Positions 1-13,266 of a stretch of DNA of 64,000 nucleotides are shown here, piece by piece; the stretch's first letter is position 1; each line of letters opens with the position of its first letter. The stretch spans positions 5,180,612 to 5,244,611 of the forward strand of contig BROE01000020.1 in assembly GCA_036571765.1 (NCBI GenBank), given 5' to 3'. Made by a program: the position numbers and the translations under genes. The DNA comes from Plecoglossus altivelis (taxonomy: Eukaryota > Chordata > Actinopteri > Osmeriformes > Plecoglossidae). The notes beneath the pieces are model-generated. The model saw only the letters and a list, made by a program, of their open reading frames with translations, did no database searches and was not told the DNA's origin.

Positions 1-1509
1 AAGATAATTATGACTTCGTATTCAAAATAGTTTTAGTGGGAGATGTCGGTGTTGGCAAAACTTGCGTGGTTCAACGTTTTAAGACTGGTATATTTATCGA
101 AAGACAAGGAAACACAATTGGAGTGGACTTTACCATGAAGACCATGGAAATTCAAGGAAAGAGAGTAAAGGTTCGTGGGTTTAGATAGTATTATGTAAAA
201 GGCTAATTGTTTCACAATAATCCAAGTAAACAAAACGTTTGATGTCATATATTGTGGTCAAAATAGCTTCCTGTACAGCTACTTAGCCTCTGTCTGTATG
301 CGTACAACCGCATAATATTTCTTAGAAAAATCATAGTCTATAGAATGATCCATATATTTTGCTTTCATTTCCTAATAATCTGCAAATCGTCAATGTGTTC
401 TGATGTCGTCTTTTTATCATGTGACGTGTAAAGTGTTCTCTAGAACGAATTATATGAGAACGTGGAACCGCTTTAGTAGACCGAATGTGTTACTGATTAA
501 TTCTGGCGTTCTCTTAGGAATCCTCTAGATGCCGTGCTGTCCGTGGCCTTGTCAACAGATATCAGCACTTTTGTTTATCAACGGCGTGACCGTTTGGGGT
601 GATTGTGTTCAGCGTTAGCCATGCACTGGTGTGTTTTCAGGACCACAACTTTGATTATTGCTAATACTAATGTGTTGTAAGGACATGTGGTGGGTTCGAG
701 GTTTGGTTTATGTGGTATGAATACACCTAGGCCTATTTAATTCTCAAGTCGTCTAAAAAAAATAAAAAGTATTGACTCTAAAGGGAGAGCATCAACACAT
801 GATCATTATGTACACAGCAAATGTGATCGATTTTCAAAGGCTATCTGTCAGCGGCTCCTGTCATTCTAACCTGTGACCCTTTACCAACAAAAGCAGTGGC
901 TCTGCTTTACACATGCCGCTTCTGTTTCGGTGTTCTTATCTCAGTTGCAGATCTGGGACACCGCGGGACAGGAGCGCTTCCGCACCATCACCCAGAGCTA
1001 CTATCGCAGCACCAACGGCGCCATCATCACCTACGACGTCACCAGAAAGTCCTCTTTCCTGGCCGTGCCCAAATGGATGGAAGACGTGAAGAAATACGGA
1101 GGTTCCAACATCGTGCCGCTCCTCATTGGTCAGTCTGTTCATTTGTAACCCGTTACCCAACTCCTGACGCGGGAATGTACAGTTGGATCCTAGTTACGCT
1201 CTTCACCAAACAACTCGACCTTTTTGACGCATGTTGTTGACCTGCCGCTTTACAGGTAATAAGTCGGACCTGACTGACATGCGCGAGGTGCCCTACGAGG
1301 ACGCCCAGAACATGGCCCGCCAGCTGGACTTCATCAGTGCCATCGAGACGTCCGCCAAAGACTCCAGCAACGTGGACGAGGCCTTCGCCAAGATGGCCGC
1401 CGAGCTCATCCTTCGCCACGGGGGCCCCATGTTTAACGAGAACGTGACTGACAGTTTCAAACTGAACAGCAAGGACGTCTCTGTTGATGGCTGGGGTTGT
1501 GGCTGTTAA
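1..1509 (+). CDS. rab43: Rab43-type small GTPase, 5' end outside window
   Basis: Coding exons are 1-170 (partial), 945-1128 and 1256-1509; phases join cleanly (0, then 1). The readable part is about 201 residues and lacks only the short N-terminus. Visible motifs are the P-loop GDVGVGKTC, the switch I threonine in NTIGVDFT, WDTAGQE (switch II), NKSD and ETSAK (guanine binding). The tail GWGCGC is a C-x-C double geranylgeranylation signal. The match to vertebrate RAB43 is close along its whole length, including LNSKD before the tail. Family knowledge: Rab43 acts at the Golgi and ER in vesicle transport and retrograde traffic. The gene is convergent with hdhd5. In human, RAB43 is next to ISY1; here hdhd5 separates them. 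All G-box residues are intact, so a working GTPase is expected. Confidence 0.93.
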
Positions 1510-3584
1510 TGTGTTCTAGAATGGGGATGGGGAGGGGAGGGGTTCCCCCGGGGTTCCCCTCCCCGATGGAGCCACAGAGGTGGGCGTCATCCTGACGGGG
1601 TTTTGCGGTGAATATCAAGCGGGTGATGGAACAGAATGAAGGGTTTCACTTGTATTTGAGCTGGTCGATCAGACGTATTTTTTTCCGGCGCTCGACAGGT
1701 AGCAGGTGGTGAATACAGTTGATGTGATGGGATGATGTAGCAGTAGCTGTCCTTTAGCAGAGGATCGTGCATGTGACTGTTGCTATTGAGCAACACTTTT
1801 TTTATAAATTTAGAACAACCACACAGGGAAGATCATGTGGAGCAACCCAACCATGGTGTGCTCTGCCTACCAGCCTGATTTCTTTTAGCGAGAAGCCTAT
1901 TTTGTATGGACTGTGACTAGTGTGTGGAGGGTGGTACGATTTATTCCGGATGACTTCAGAGATTAGCCTGCGTAATCCTGGCTAGTATGAGCATGTATCA
2001 GGATAATATAGATAGTGCTTGAAGAGGTTAGGGTTCAGACAATAGGCTTTGGGAAGTTATTTGCACAGTTATTTCTCTTCGCTCTCCTGGTTTTAAGTTA
2101 TGCAGTTTGCCAATGAGAATTGTTCAAGTGAGGTTTTTGCACATGAAATGGAGATTCTGAAGTGCCATGTCAGGATAACAAAATGTCTCGCTCTCTTTGA
2201 AAAGGACAGCGTTGGCCGCTGCGTTTCCTTAGTCTAATGGAGGGCGCGTCTTGACTAAATAGCGGGGTTTAAGATGGCAGATGGAAAAAAACAGGCATCC
2301 CACTGCAGACACCTGAATCTAGCGATCAGGGTGGAGGCCTGCCGTCGCATTTCCCAGTTTGTAAAACAAATATCAGGAAGTTTCAGGAACCATTCGTCAC
2401 GATTTATACATATGTTTGCGTGAAGTCATCGTTGTTACTCGTATCGTTATCGTATGAACACTTATTTGAGATGCGATCATTTGTGAATGTATCCAAGGGA
2501 TAGTTGTTTATAATACAACCACGATGAGTGCCTTTCTCTTGTCAACCTGTTGTAAACCACATGCGGCAAGTTTTCTTCGTACAAGGTTTTCAAAGAAGAC
2601 CATTAAAGATTCATTCATTGTCCAACAAAACAAGAATTTAAAGCTAAATTCTCGAATTAATTTATCCGAAGGGGGTGGGGCAATTAACGTTACTATGCAA
2701 TTTTATCACAGTCTTCACATGAAACAGATGCTTTTGTCAGTGAATGTTGTTTTTAATCTTTCTATCTTGAGACATAATGCTCAGAATGATCTGTTCATAT
2801 TGAATTAAATGCCATTTTGTGAGAAGTCACGGCTGGTTTGATATACTTAAGGTGATGCTACAAGTCTGTACCGAAAATCTGATTCATCGAGGAAGGGTAA
2901 CCTTTAGAATAACAGAATTCAAACACAATCAAATAAACCCACTTTAGAAAGGTTTAGTCATTTATTCAGAACAGTACGTTTCAAGGAAATATATTATTAA
3001 ATTCTGTTAATCTTGAATTGTTAATAAAATAAATAACCTAACATGTAACCTAAACACGCAGATCCTTTGCTGCACAGTGATGTCACTTTCTTGAAAGTAT
3101 TTTTGAAGTTCCAAAATCTCTAGAAACTATCTTAGAAGCTATTTACACAGAAAATTGTAGCCATGGAAAAGGCTGCACACTAGTTAACAACTATAAATAT
3201 ACAAAAAGATGGAGTAAGTACAGAAATGTCGGGACTTTCAAAGTTAAGGCACAGTAAGATAAAGTACCAGGATTGACAACTGCCAAGTAAAAACTGCTCC
3301 ATCCATCACCTACGGTGTGCATGGATGCATGTAGCACCATTTGGAATAACGTAAATATTTCTTCAATCTGACTGACTCCTCTGTTCCCAACGTTTGAAAA
3401 TATTTGTTTGTGCTTAGCTTCGCGACCTTATAAACACGCAGACGTGCGAAGCAAAGAGCGCTGGCAAAAATATAGATGTATATCTTTGGGTTAACCCCCC
3501 CCCCCAGAAAAGATGATTATCCTGTGTTGTTTTAAGTCTGTTCTTACATCAGATTGAGTTCTTCCCCCGAATTCTCCGCTACGA
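1510..3584. other. Convergent intergenic region, rab43/hdhd5 3' ends
   Basis: This is the tail-to-tail gap between the rab43 and hdhd5 stop codons and should hold both 3' UTRs. The open frame at 2524-2808 (94 codons) has no recognisable domain or codon signature and I do not call it a gene. AT-rich sequence with AATAAA-like motifs lies near 2930-3040. A C homopolymer run is at about 3496-3505. Confidence 0.5.
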
Positions 3585-6500
3585 TCAAAGTCTGGAGGCC
3601 GCAAACTTCTCCTGCTCGAGTATGAGCTCCACGGCCGCGTCCACGTCCTCCACGATGTGGCCCGGCTCCACCAGGGACGGGTGGAAGCGGAAGTCCCGGT
3701 GGCCGTGGAACACCGTCTCCTTGATGCTGCTGTTGGAGTCCATGGGCACCTCGGTGTGGGGGTTGTAGACCCCCGTGCAGACCAGGATGGACTTGCAGGT
3801 GGTGGCAGAGGGGGAGGCCAGCTCGCTCTCCCAGGCCGTATCCACGTCCTCCTCCTGGGGCAGCGTCTTGGAGGGGCCGGTGCCGGCCGCCACCCTGGTC
3901 GCCACCTTGGCACTGTGTCTGGTCACACGGTCCTCCAGGTAGCCGTTGTACAGGTTGGCTCCGTAGATGTCCGTCATGAGGTTGTCACTGGATCATGTTG
4001 GAAAAGGAAATTAGTACTTGTTCCATTCATATGGTGCAATAAAAAAACGGACATTCCCTTTGAGGTGGTGGTGGTGGTGAGGGGGGGTGATAATAAAGTT
4101 TTTAAATTGTCCAAAAAATCTTCCCAGTGTGTGGGGAGGGGTGGGCATCTCACCCAAAAGATCTCGATTAGTCTACCGTAACAGGCGTCTAGATGTTACC
4201 TGCGCTTGTGTCTTACCCGATGGCATAGAGGGACCTGATGGGCATCCTCCAGCCCCTCTCGGCTGCCTGCTCTCGGATCAAGAACTCAGCAAAGTGATAG
4301 GTCAGCTCACTGGGCTTCCCCATCAGAGCTTCGTACTTCAGCTCCTGGCCCGTGATCTTCCGGTAGATGCTCTCCAGGCACACCAGGAACGTCCCATGGC
4401 CAAACCTGCCAATCAGAGAACAGGCCTTCGCTCAGACTGGGGGGAGGTTCGTACCCTGCGTAGGTCAAGACTTGGTCAACTGTTAACGCTACGATATCGC
4501 AGGGTATCTGTCCGGTCGCTCGTATTTGGTTTTTAGAGGGATTCTACAGGACAGATTTCCTTCTAGTGAGGGTGGTTGTAGCAAAAAGCAGCACTGGGGG
4601 TTCCATTCATGTTGTTTTGAGTCGTAGAAGACATTACCTAGGTGAGTGAGCTTCAGCCATCCACATGAGGTCCATATTACAGGCTAGCAGAGGCAGGTGG
4701 GCAGAGTGCTGGCTCACATAGGGATTATTCAGGTTGCCATTGGTCAACAACACGTCAATAATCAGCTGGAGGTTGGTCTCCCATCGAATGGGCTCCCCAA
4801 AGAGAATGACCGCTTCAATAGAACAAACAGGCACGCAGCCAAACGATGCGTAAACTCTTTGTAACGCGTGTATGTACATATGTACAACATAAGCATGTAT
4901 TTGTACAATTTCTTCTTTTTTTTTAAACGGTCAAATACGGAAATACTTCAAGTACCTTCAATTTGCGGTATGTTCAAAAAGGGTGAAGCCTGCAACAAGA
5001 AACAGAGAGCCATTGTTAAACATGCTGTCACATTCAGCCAGAACATCCTTTTTTTGTCCCGTGCAAGAGCGTTATGCAGGACAGGCTAGGGGACGTACCG
5101 GGAGATTGGGCCTCCTGTTGTGATCTACCATGTCCAGCAGGGGGAAGTGTTCCCTCAGCATGTCGACGCTCAACACGTTCTTGAAGCCAAGGCTAACAGA
5201 ATAGGTCAAGGAAGAAGTTTCCCAAGAGTAACCTAACTCGAATGGCCTGGAATACCATACTTTAAGTGATATGAAGACAATACTGACACAGGCTATCTGA
5301 CTGTCGTGGGTAGATTGTATCGCCGGCCGGCGTGGTCTGTAAACTGGTACTTGTAAGCTTTAATGTCTTGAATAAAAAGATAGGCTCATCGCTGCCCAAC
5401 AAATCTGCGCTGACAGCGTCTTCCCCCCAAAATGTCCCAGAGATCTTTGTGCCACGTTGCATAAGCATTCATTAGGCTGTGTCCCTGGCTGCCTACCCCA
5501 TAATCACATAGCACCAGCCATCAGTTTAATCTATCTGGAGGAGATGAACTGAGTTACACAACTGTTCCACATGTGCCAGACGCACAAGCAAGTTGTCCAG
5601 CAAAATCAACGCAACCCATCTCTAAGAATAAACGCTTTCGCAAACTAACATTATCACAACGGTTACATATTCTAACGAATAAAAATGAATACAACAAATA
5701 CCTCTACCATCGGTCATAATGATTCCTATTACACAAATGTTTGATTTAAACCCAACTTAAGTCATGATATTGTTTGGTCGTCATCTGAGCAACCCGACAC
5801 CTGAGGGATACTTCTTGGCAATATCCAACACTGGCCCTTGTCCAGAGACCAAGACACATTTGTTGTGATATTTCCTGAACATTCTGAGAGGACTGTGAGA
5901 CAGCATGACCTGGTCTTGAGAAATCTGCAATGCAATAAAAACCACACAAAAAACAAAACAAGAACGTTTTAAAATGGGTGTGAGTGTGTCAAATCCTAAC
6001 GTAGGATTCTAATATCCATTCTAAAGCCATTTATTGCACTTGTCCGCTCTCCTGGGGGGGGGGGGGAGGTTAGAGGAGATGAGCAAAGAAGGATGGACTT
6101 TTCTGCCAAGTTTTCAAACAAATACAGAACTGGTCACCACACTTACAGGAACTCCCAGGATGTGAGAAAGCTGATCTGCCTTTTTCTGACGCAGACAGTT
6201 CCCTGCGTTGGTCACAAACACAACAGGGACCACGAATTGGCCCCTGGAGTCGACCAGCTTCTGAAAAGCCTTCTTGGCAGCAGGGATGGGAGTCTTGCCC
6301 CTCACCAGGACTCCGTCGATGTCAAACAGCAAGCCGAAGTCAGGCTGGCGCTGGAAGCAAAAGGAGCGAAATCCCGTGTTACTGAGAAACCGACCCTGCT
6401 GTGCAAGTCATATATGAAGCCTGTGCCATGTATGATGTATGTATGATGATGTACTTCTCTGACACCTTGCCTGATGAAACCAAGGATGCTTTCAAGTTCA

Positions 6501-7705
6501 AAATGTGAAGGTAGATGATGACAAGAATCGTAGTACAGAGATTCATCTCGCAAATTTGAACCTCGGCTCATGCTGACCCAGACAAGATGTGACAGGCTCT
6601 CACCATGGATAACTGTCCACACAGCTCCTGGCCCGTCGCTTCTGATAAAACAAGCGCATGTGGGGATTCCACAGCTTTGACCTTTGGGTGGCTTTTTGTC
6701 TCTTATTTGTGTTTTGATAAGAATGATTTTCCGACTCTCATGCACTTAGGGATTAGCCCAAACATCTGGGTCTTTCCTCCCTTCAGAGCTCTTGTGTATC
6801 GCTGCACATACGATCCTGGTCACCATAAATCCTTTTCAATTCTGTTTTCGGGAAACCCATTTGATTTGCTCATGTTCTTTACTGTGGGGGGAAATACCTA
6901 TGCCTTTATCAAAGCATTTATATGTTTAAAGGTTCCATGTTGTGAGGTATTTTGAATAGTGCATCATTAATTGTGGATGCACAAAACACAGATGCTTCCC
7001 TGAATGCATGAAATAGAAATGTAAAACATGAGAGGCATGCTATTATGCAATACATATATTGAATCTAGGATTTTGTTTATTGCTGAGCACATATAAAGCT
7101 CTGCTTCGTGGCTTATAGGTTGTGAGAGTCGTGGGTTTCATGACCTAAGCAATAGAACTGCAGGGCATGTGAATGAGGGAAATGTTCTCAACGCAATCAC
7201 GTGAAACATGTACAGACCACTATATCCAATCACATGCCTGGCCTCATGTTCTCTGGTTGGGACATTGTCATTTCGTCAATATGGGCATAGCATAGATTGA
7301 CATACAAATTTAACATGAAATAAAAATGGGACTTAATTGAAAATCTGGAGAGAGAAAAAAACAGTAGATGACTAGAAGCAGTGCGTGTCCGAAGCGGAAA
7401 TATGAGTAATAAGAGGATCTCTAGGAGTAGTTGTTTTAGCTCGAATACATGAATGATCAGTTTAATACATCACACTTTATTGCATATTACCCGGTCGTTT
7501 CAGACTAACGCCAATACCTTGAGGTATTAATGTAACTGGTTCACAAACATGATTTGTACATCAGTATTGAAGTGTTATCTCTGATTACCTTGTCGTAAGA
7601 CGTCGCAGTTCCGTACATTCCACAGCGGGTCAATAGAGTTCCTCGATCAACTTGCCGGCTGCACAAACTACTCACAGCCCGGTGCAAAACAGTCAGGGCT
7701 TTCAT
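3585..7705 (-). CDS. hdhd5: HAD-like hydrolase domain protein 5 (HDHD5/CECR5)
   Basis: Eight exons read on the minus strand: 7705-7589, 6350-6147, 5924-5812, 5192-5099, 4989-4956, 4812-4638, 4405-4217 and 3987-3585. They join to 442 residues; every junction is GT..AG and in phase. Exon 1 encodes an Arg/Ser-rich N-terminus without acidic clusters, which suggests a mitochondrial targeting presequence. HAD motif I is FDIDGVL (exon 2), motif II lies in VVFVTNAG, and motif IV is GDNLMTD at the exon 7/8 junction. The segment GEPIRWETNLQLIIDVLL and the ending with ILVCTGVYNP are typical of the CECR5/HDHD5 family. The 34-nt fifth exon is supported by phase and by the match around the IEG residues. 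Substrate is not established for the family; mitochondrial location is from family knowledge. ATG 7703-7705 is chosen as the first Met of the presequence. Confidence 0.93.
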
Positions 7706-8918
7706 TTTAGTTCTTGAAAATATTCAGATCACTTCACCGATTCAAGTTCAGATTCAGCTCCATCGTTCTTAAAGCCCCTCATATATCCTTGGAGACTGAA
7801 TTATGTGACGACAGAGGAGGAGGTCCGAAGAGGGGAAGAAATGTGTCAACGTCTCGTCTGTCGCAGCAGAAATGCCGGGTTATTTTGGCTCTCAGTCTCA
7901 AATCATTGCTCTATGATTATGCCGTAATGAAGTTAGAATTTTACATTTTAAAGTGTGTTTGAGTGTAAATATTTCCGACTCGTACTCACTTGTTGCCTGC
8001 GGAGCAAAAACAAAAGACTTACCAAAGCATAAAAACCGTTGCTTTCATTTCGGATTTGCATTTACCAACCCTTAACCCCAATCCCTTGATTCCCACTAAA
8101 GTATTTCCTGTATTATTTGTAGATAACCATGACAAAGTTCAAACCGCCAATCTCTTAAATGTTCACTTTGTAAAAGTATTCAAAGCAGTGTCCCCCAGTC
8201 CAAGACGGTTCTCTGCCATTTCTTTTAGGATGTAAAGGAATGCATCATCCCAGCATCTAGTAAACGGGACAAAAAGTCATCCGGATAAACCATGAACTGC
8301 AGTAGCTGCTTTTAACGTACGACAGCACCAGAACAATTCTCTCAAATACTCTACAGGCAGGCAATAACATAATTGGAACCGAGTTCACAGCAGAATATAG
8401 ACGGTCATTACTACACTGGCTCACGCATGACCGAATGCGTGCCCTTTTACAAAGAAAATGGGACAAGCGCATTTCTAATGACAAGATTAGATTGAGCCTA
8501 AATGGAGACAGCGTGAGCCTGGTACCTCCAAGTCTTCCTCGGGTTGGCCGGTCACATGAACCAGTCTGCCCCCAATCACATGTAATTGAGAGCTTTAAAT
8601 TGCAAACCTGCCACTTTGTGATCGAGGACTTGTGAGCAGCAGCATGAAGGATCTCATTAATGACCAGAAAGTGGAAATGGTAACTGTCAAACTAAAGTTA
8701 CATAAGTTTTCAAAATCCTAGAAAAGAGTCCTTTCAATTGCAGTTTTTTTAATTAAGATCACAGAGAGAGGGGGAAAAAAGTGTATAAAAATACATTATT
8801 TACAGTCAAAACATTTTGCTTTCACACAGTACTGCCAGGAGGACATGTGTCTTTCATAAATCAATCAGGCTACTTCTTCAAGGTGTGACCTCGGCAAAGT
8901 GACAGCTAGTTTCACCAA
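7706..8918. other. hdhd5 upstream / isy1 3' flank
   Basis: This stretch lies between the hdhd5 start and the isy1 stop, both on the minus strand. It should hold the hdhd5 promoter and 5' UTR and the isy1 3' UTR. Several open frames of 60-80 codons occur on both strands but none resembles a known protein or shows splice logic. I see no RNA gene or repeat here. Confidence 0.45.
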
Positions 8919-11900
8919 CTACAACCCCAACAATGCTTTGGCCTCTTCGCTCTGCGCCATTAACGTTTCACTGGCATATTTCTGCAGCAACTCCATCTTC
9001 TTTCTTCGGACCAAAGCTTCCTCAATCTAAAAAAGGGATGGCAGAAGAAGAAGGGTTTAGGAAAAAGAATCTTCCAGAACCTACTGTACTACCGTGGCCT
9101 CTTCAGGCCCAGCGTGGTGAGGTGCATCTGTAGGTGTTTACCTCCTTCTGAGAGGGAACAGGTACGTGAGCGATGAACGTCTGTATCCCTTCCTCTCCCT
9201 CCACCTGGGGCCTTGATTCATCGTCCGAATGCTATGAGACACAGTCAACAGAGGTTGATGATTGTGCCACAAACTGTTTAGAAACAACTTAAAGTCATGT
9301 CCACTTATACCAGGTCTGTCCGTGTGACCACTTCCATTCAAGGAAAAACGTATAGTCAAAAAGGTAGTCATACTTTACAGAATAATCCATGAGACTTAGT
9401 CGCCATAATCGGATCCAATTGAAATCATGTTGCAAAATTCATCAAATAATAACAAATCAATTGCCGACTTATGATTAGTTGTACAATTGCATTTCCAAAC
9501 TAGATTTAGTAGAGCCAGTTTTCCATGATCTTTTCCAACATCTGGGCTGATGTTTCGACCACTGTGTCTCACCTCGTCGTCTTTGACAGCATATATGTAT
9601 TCATCCTCCTCTTCCTCCATGTCCTTGTCAGCCCCTCCACCGCCAGCTAGACGAGCCTCCCGATCAGCTTTCCATTTGGCCACAGCCTCTGCTATGACTG
9701 GGACGACACATGCAGCTGGTGTCAGTGGCACTGTGTGAGGGCAGCGCGTGAGGGCAGCGTTTGAGGGCAGCGCATGAGGGCAGCGCTCACAGACGTGGAC
9801 ATGGTGGGGTCACGAATGACAAGACGACAAAACCCGTTTTGTAACAAATCTGTTCATACAGCTTGAATCATAATAAAACAAGTGGAGAGGGAACAGTTTC
9901 TGGGGAACTGTGAAAGATGTTTGCGGCCTGCCCCAGCTGCTGGTAGTCTCCAGCTGTGAAATGATGGCGATTACCAAACTGAGGTGGACACCGCTGATAC
10001 TGCTGCGGCATGCTAGCCAACCCCCTGCTACCAGAACACACAGCTAGCTGGTTAACTGCTCTGTACCCCCAAAACAAAACTTGCACACTGGTAGGGCACA
10101 TTTATCCACAGGACCACAGCCACTAACGCAACACATTTGTGAACAAGACGTTGACACCTACGCGATGCAGCTGTGGGTGTAGCCATCAGAATCTAAACGT
10201 TGCAACCAATCAGAATCAAGTATTTACCCTGAAAATAGTATCAACCTGAGATAGAGGGTGGTGTGCGTTGTGTGGTAAAGAACGTATACATGATTTCCTG
10301 CAGGAGCGGTCGATGGATAAGATGTGTCATGTCCCAAGGGGTCTGACAGCACAGCGTAGTAAAGAGGTCTCATATGAGCAGAATCAGCTGTAGTCTTGCA
10401 GCATGCAGGGGCCTTTTTTGCACTAACAGGAAGCACATGCTACGCTAGCACCACCCTCGCTAAAGGAGAGCAGATGGAGAGAGATGAGCATCCTACACAA
10501 AGGGAGACATTCTACCAATCTTGACAGCAAACCAGAGCGGCCGGGTGGGGGACTTTAACTGTAATTCGAGCGGTCACGTTTGGGCGGTCATGTTCGAGAG
10601 GTCACGTTCGAGCTTGTCTTGTGCTCCAATCTCTCCCTTCCTCAGTCGCGACATCGCAGCCCGTCTGACTGCTTTTATTGTGACCCTACGGATCATCGTC
10701 AGCCCCCCTCCTGCTTCTCCTCCCCCTCCTTCTCCCCCTCCCTCTCCTCTTCCCCCCCCCCCCTCCTCCCCAGACAGGAATGACTTGTGTTAGCAGCAGG
10801 GAAGCGGCCTTACCTTGCTTCTCGTACTCCTGCTCCAGCGGCACCAGCGCCCCGTCGTCCTCGTCCCGGTAGCCGTAGTATTCGGCGTCGATGTCCTTCA
10901 TGAGCTCAGCACGCGTCTTCCTGGGGGGAGGGATGGCTGCAGGACAACGGAGAGAAGAAGAACACAACACATGAACGTTGAGGTCCAGCTCGTCCCCCCG
11001 TCCGCGTCCGTTTCGAGTTCATGTTGAGGATGAGGAAGAAAACCACGTACGTTCTTTTTCAAACAGCTCCCTCACTCCCGGAAGGTCTTTAGCGGCGCCA
11101 AAATACTTGTAGCCTCGATTTCCTGGTACTTCTTTGCCTTCGTGGTCAAGCATCCTTGGTCCGACTCGCTAAAAGCACAAAAGGGGCAGTTGATCGATTG
11201 ACCTTGGATGCTCGCTTGGGCCTTAAGTTCAAGGATCCTCCAGGCTGCAGCACCCAGCACTCTTACCCCATAATCAGGCCCACCCAGCTCCTTGATCCGG
11301 ACCTCCCAGTGCCCCTTCTCTCGGAGCAACTTGTTGATTTCATCGTTCAAGTCTCTGATCTTAAACTCGCCCAAACCGGCTGGAAAAAGACAGTTAGAGT
11401 TACATTCTGCGTATTGTTAAGAATTTGTCAAAGTCTTACCTGAAAAGGCCAAAAAGATTTCTCACCGTTTTGAATTTGGGCAACCTTTTTGGAAATCTCA
11501 CTGATAATCTGGAAAGAGAAAAAATAAATATAAATAAGAGTAGACCACATTGAGAACTGCATTTAGTATGCACTGCAGTTCAACATGGTACATTAATACC
11601 GTGCATGGATACGATAATGGCAACATCCTCTCTTTACCTGCCTTCGCCACTTCTCTGCTTTGGGCAGCTCGTTGCATTCTGAAGCCAGGAACGGTCTCCT
11701 TTCCTGTGAGAATGAAACAATCGCAAAACACAAACCCCAATAAATACAGACTTGGGCTGGTATGCTGCAATGATAAGTAGACTTCGTTCCTCTAAACAGT
11801 TTATAACTATGTTCACACTTACCCGGACTTTTCCCTCCTCTAGCTGAGCTTGACGAAATCTCGCCAAGGCCGTCCTGAAAGTTCCATGTTTTGAACATTA

Positions 11901-12541
11901 ATAAGTTGATGAATTTGAAGAATACATGGTGAAAAAAAAGTGACCAATCAAAGAACGAGATGACAATACTACATCTTGTCAACGACATAATCAAGTTATG
12001 AATTGTAGGATTGTTGCACGCATGGTGTAAAGCGTTGGTGAATACTGGCCGGCTGTGTGCACCACGACAACATAAAATCAGTGAGCGGAAGATGGTCAAT
12101 ATGTGCATGAAAAACTTACATGGCCTTTTCTGCATTACGTGCCTACATGGAGAAAACATACATTAAGATACTTGTTAAACGATAAGCGCCAACATTCATT
12201 GTTTATTTGCCCACTATTATTAACAATACTTTGCGCTCTATTTTTATCAATGTGTGTGCTGTAACACACACATTTCCCTGCAAGGTGATTAAGTGTTATT
12301 TTATTAAGAACAAGATATTTTGCATACACCAACGCAACTGACAATTGTACTGAACAAATATATAGGAGCTATGCTAGCTGGCTATCCATTGTCGCTAATG
12401 TAAAATTAGCGGGCAACACTAGACTAGACCAGCTACTACAAGCTAGGTTGGCTAGCCGTAGAAACCAGTAATAGTACGAATAATATATCAAACTGATATA
12501 GCATTTGGATAACGATATCAGTATTTACAATCCCTTACCAT
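8919..12541 (-). CDS. isy1: Pre-mRNA splicing factor ISY1
   Basis: Eleven coding exons: 12541-12539 (ATG only), 12142-12120, 11874-11823, 11703-11638, 11508-11466, 11379-11267, 11168-11051, 10936-10814, 9697-9573, 9231-9142 and 9026-8919. They give 287 residues, against 285 in human, with all phases compatible. The protein starts M-ARNAEKAMTALARFRQAQL and keeps the conserved N-terminal helices, LNDEINKLLREKGHWE, the KYFGAAKDLPGVRELFEKE segment and a proline-rich RKTRAEL stretch. An acidic Glu/Asp tract is followed by the C-terminal helix IEEALVRRKKMELLQKYASE. Family knowledge: ISY1 is a component of the activated spliceosome (NTC/XAB2 complex) in the nucleus and contacts the catalytic RNA core. 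Exon 9 carries a Gly/Glu-rich variable stretch. A 13-bp tandem repeat lies just inside the intron upstream of exon 9. Confidence 0.95.
9736..9787. repeat. 13-bp minisatellite, 4 copies, in isy1 intron
   Basis: Four tandem 13-bp units of TGAGGGCAGCGNN differ only at the last two positions (CG, TT, CA, CT). They begin 39 bp from the acceptor of isy1 exon 9, which lies at lower coordinates because the gene is on the minus strand. Confidence 0.9.
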
Positions 12542-13266
12542 GTCTGCAGACTTTGGCGGGCGAAACGAAGTCTGCCAACAAGCTAGCTACCAACTTCACG
12601 AAGCGCTGAAACGACTAGTGCACGCTGTGCTGAAAGAACCGGAAGTTGATGATGCGTATGTTTGAGGTCAAAGTTTAAAGTTGAGTATTTTCTAAATCAA
12701 TTTTTTTTGATCCGCTATTTATTTATTTATGTATGTTATTTAATACCTCACGTTTTGAATAACAAGGCATTGTATTGACTTTCTATGTTCATCGTAGGAA
12801 TACAGCACCAAGGTAGTAAGCAGTTGAACTGACAGATGTCAAAATATTATTCGATTATCCTTGTAGGTCATTATCAACCTTCTTTGGAAGCTCAACCTTA
12901 AAAAAATCTGAATTGATTTCACATGTGAAGTCTTTTCAATCGCAACTCAACTTGGGTTAAAAAAAGCAGGAACACACACACTTGAAAATACACACACAGA
13001 GAGACATACTTGACCTGCCTTTGTAACTTGCTCTGACATGTTGAATTATTCATTCGCTCAGGGCTCATTGTGCCTTGACAGCTAACTAGAGAAAGTGTTG
13101 AAAGTGAAAGACCCCATGCATAGCTAGTTTCAAATTACAAGACCATTCTCAGACATAGATCAATATTCCCTTATTCAATTTTAATGAAAACAGAAATAAC
13201 AAGGGCCTTACACAATGTATGCTACATTTGCATCAAAAAAAGCAACAATACTTTAAAATTGAAAAT
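12542..13266. other. isy1 5' flank and 3' flank of the coiled-coil gene
   Basis: This covers the isy1 5' UTR and promoter, and the 3' UTR of the neighbouring minus-strand gene. Sequence near 12560-12650 is relatively GC-rich and contains a GGAAGT (ETS-like) element, which is compatible with a housekeeping promoter. The rest is AT-rich and I see no coding signal. Confidence 0.4.

Noticed and set aside
2524..2808. 94-codon open frame after rab43
   Set aside because: AT-rich, no domain, no splice context and no similarity that I recognise; treated as chance.
3657..4181. 174-codon plus-strand open frame
   Set aside because: It is antisense to the hdhd5 last exon and intron. The minus-strand reading matches a known family; this one has no match and no start context.
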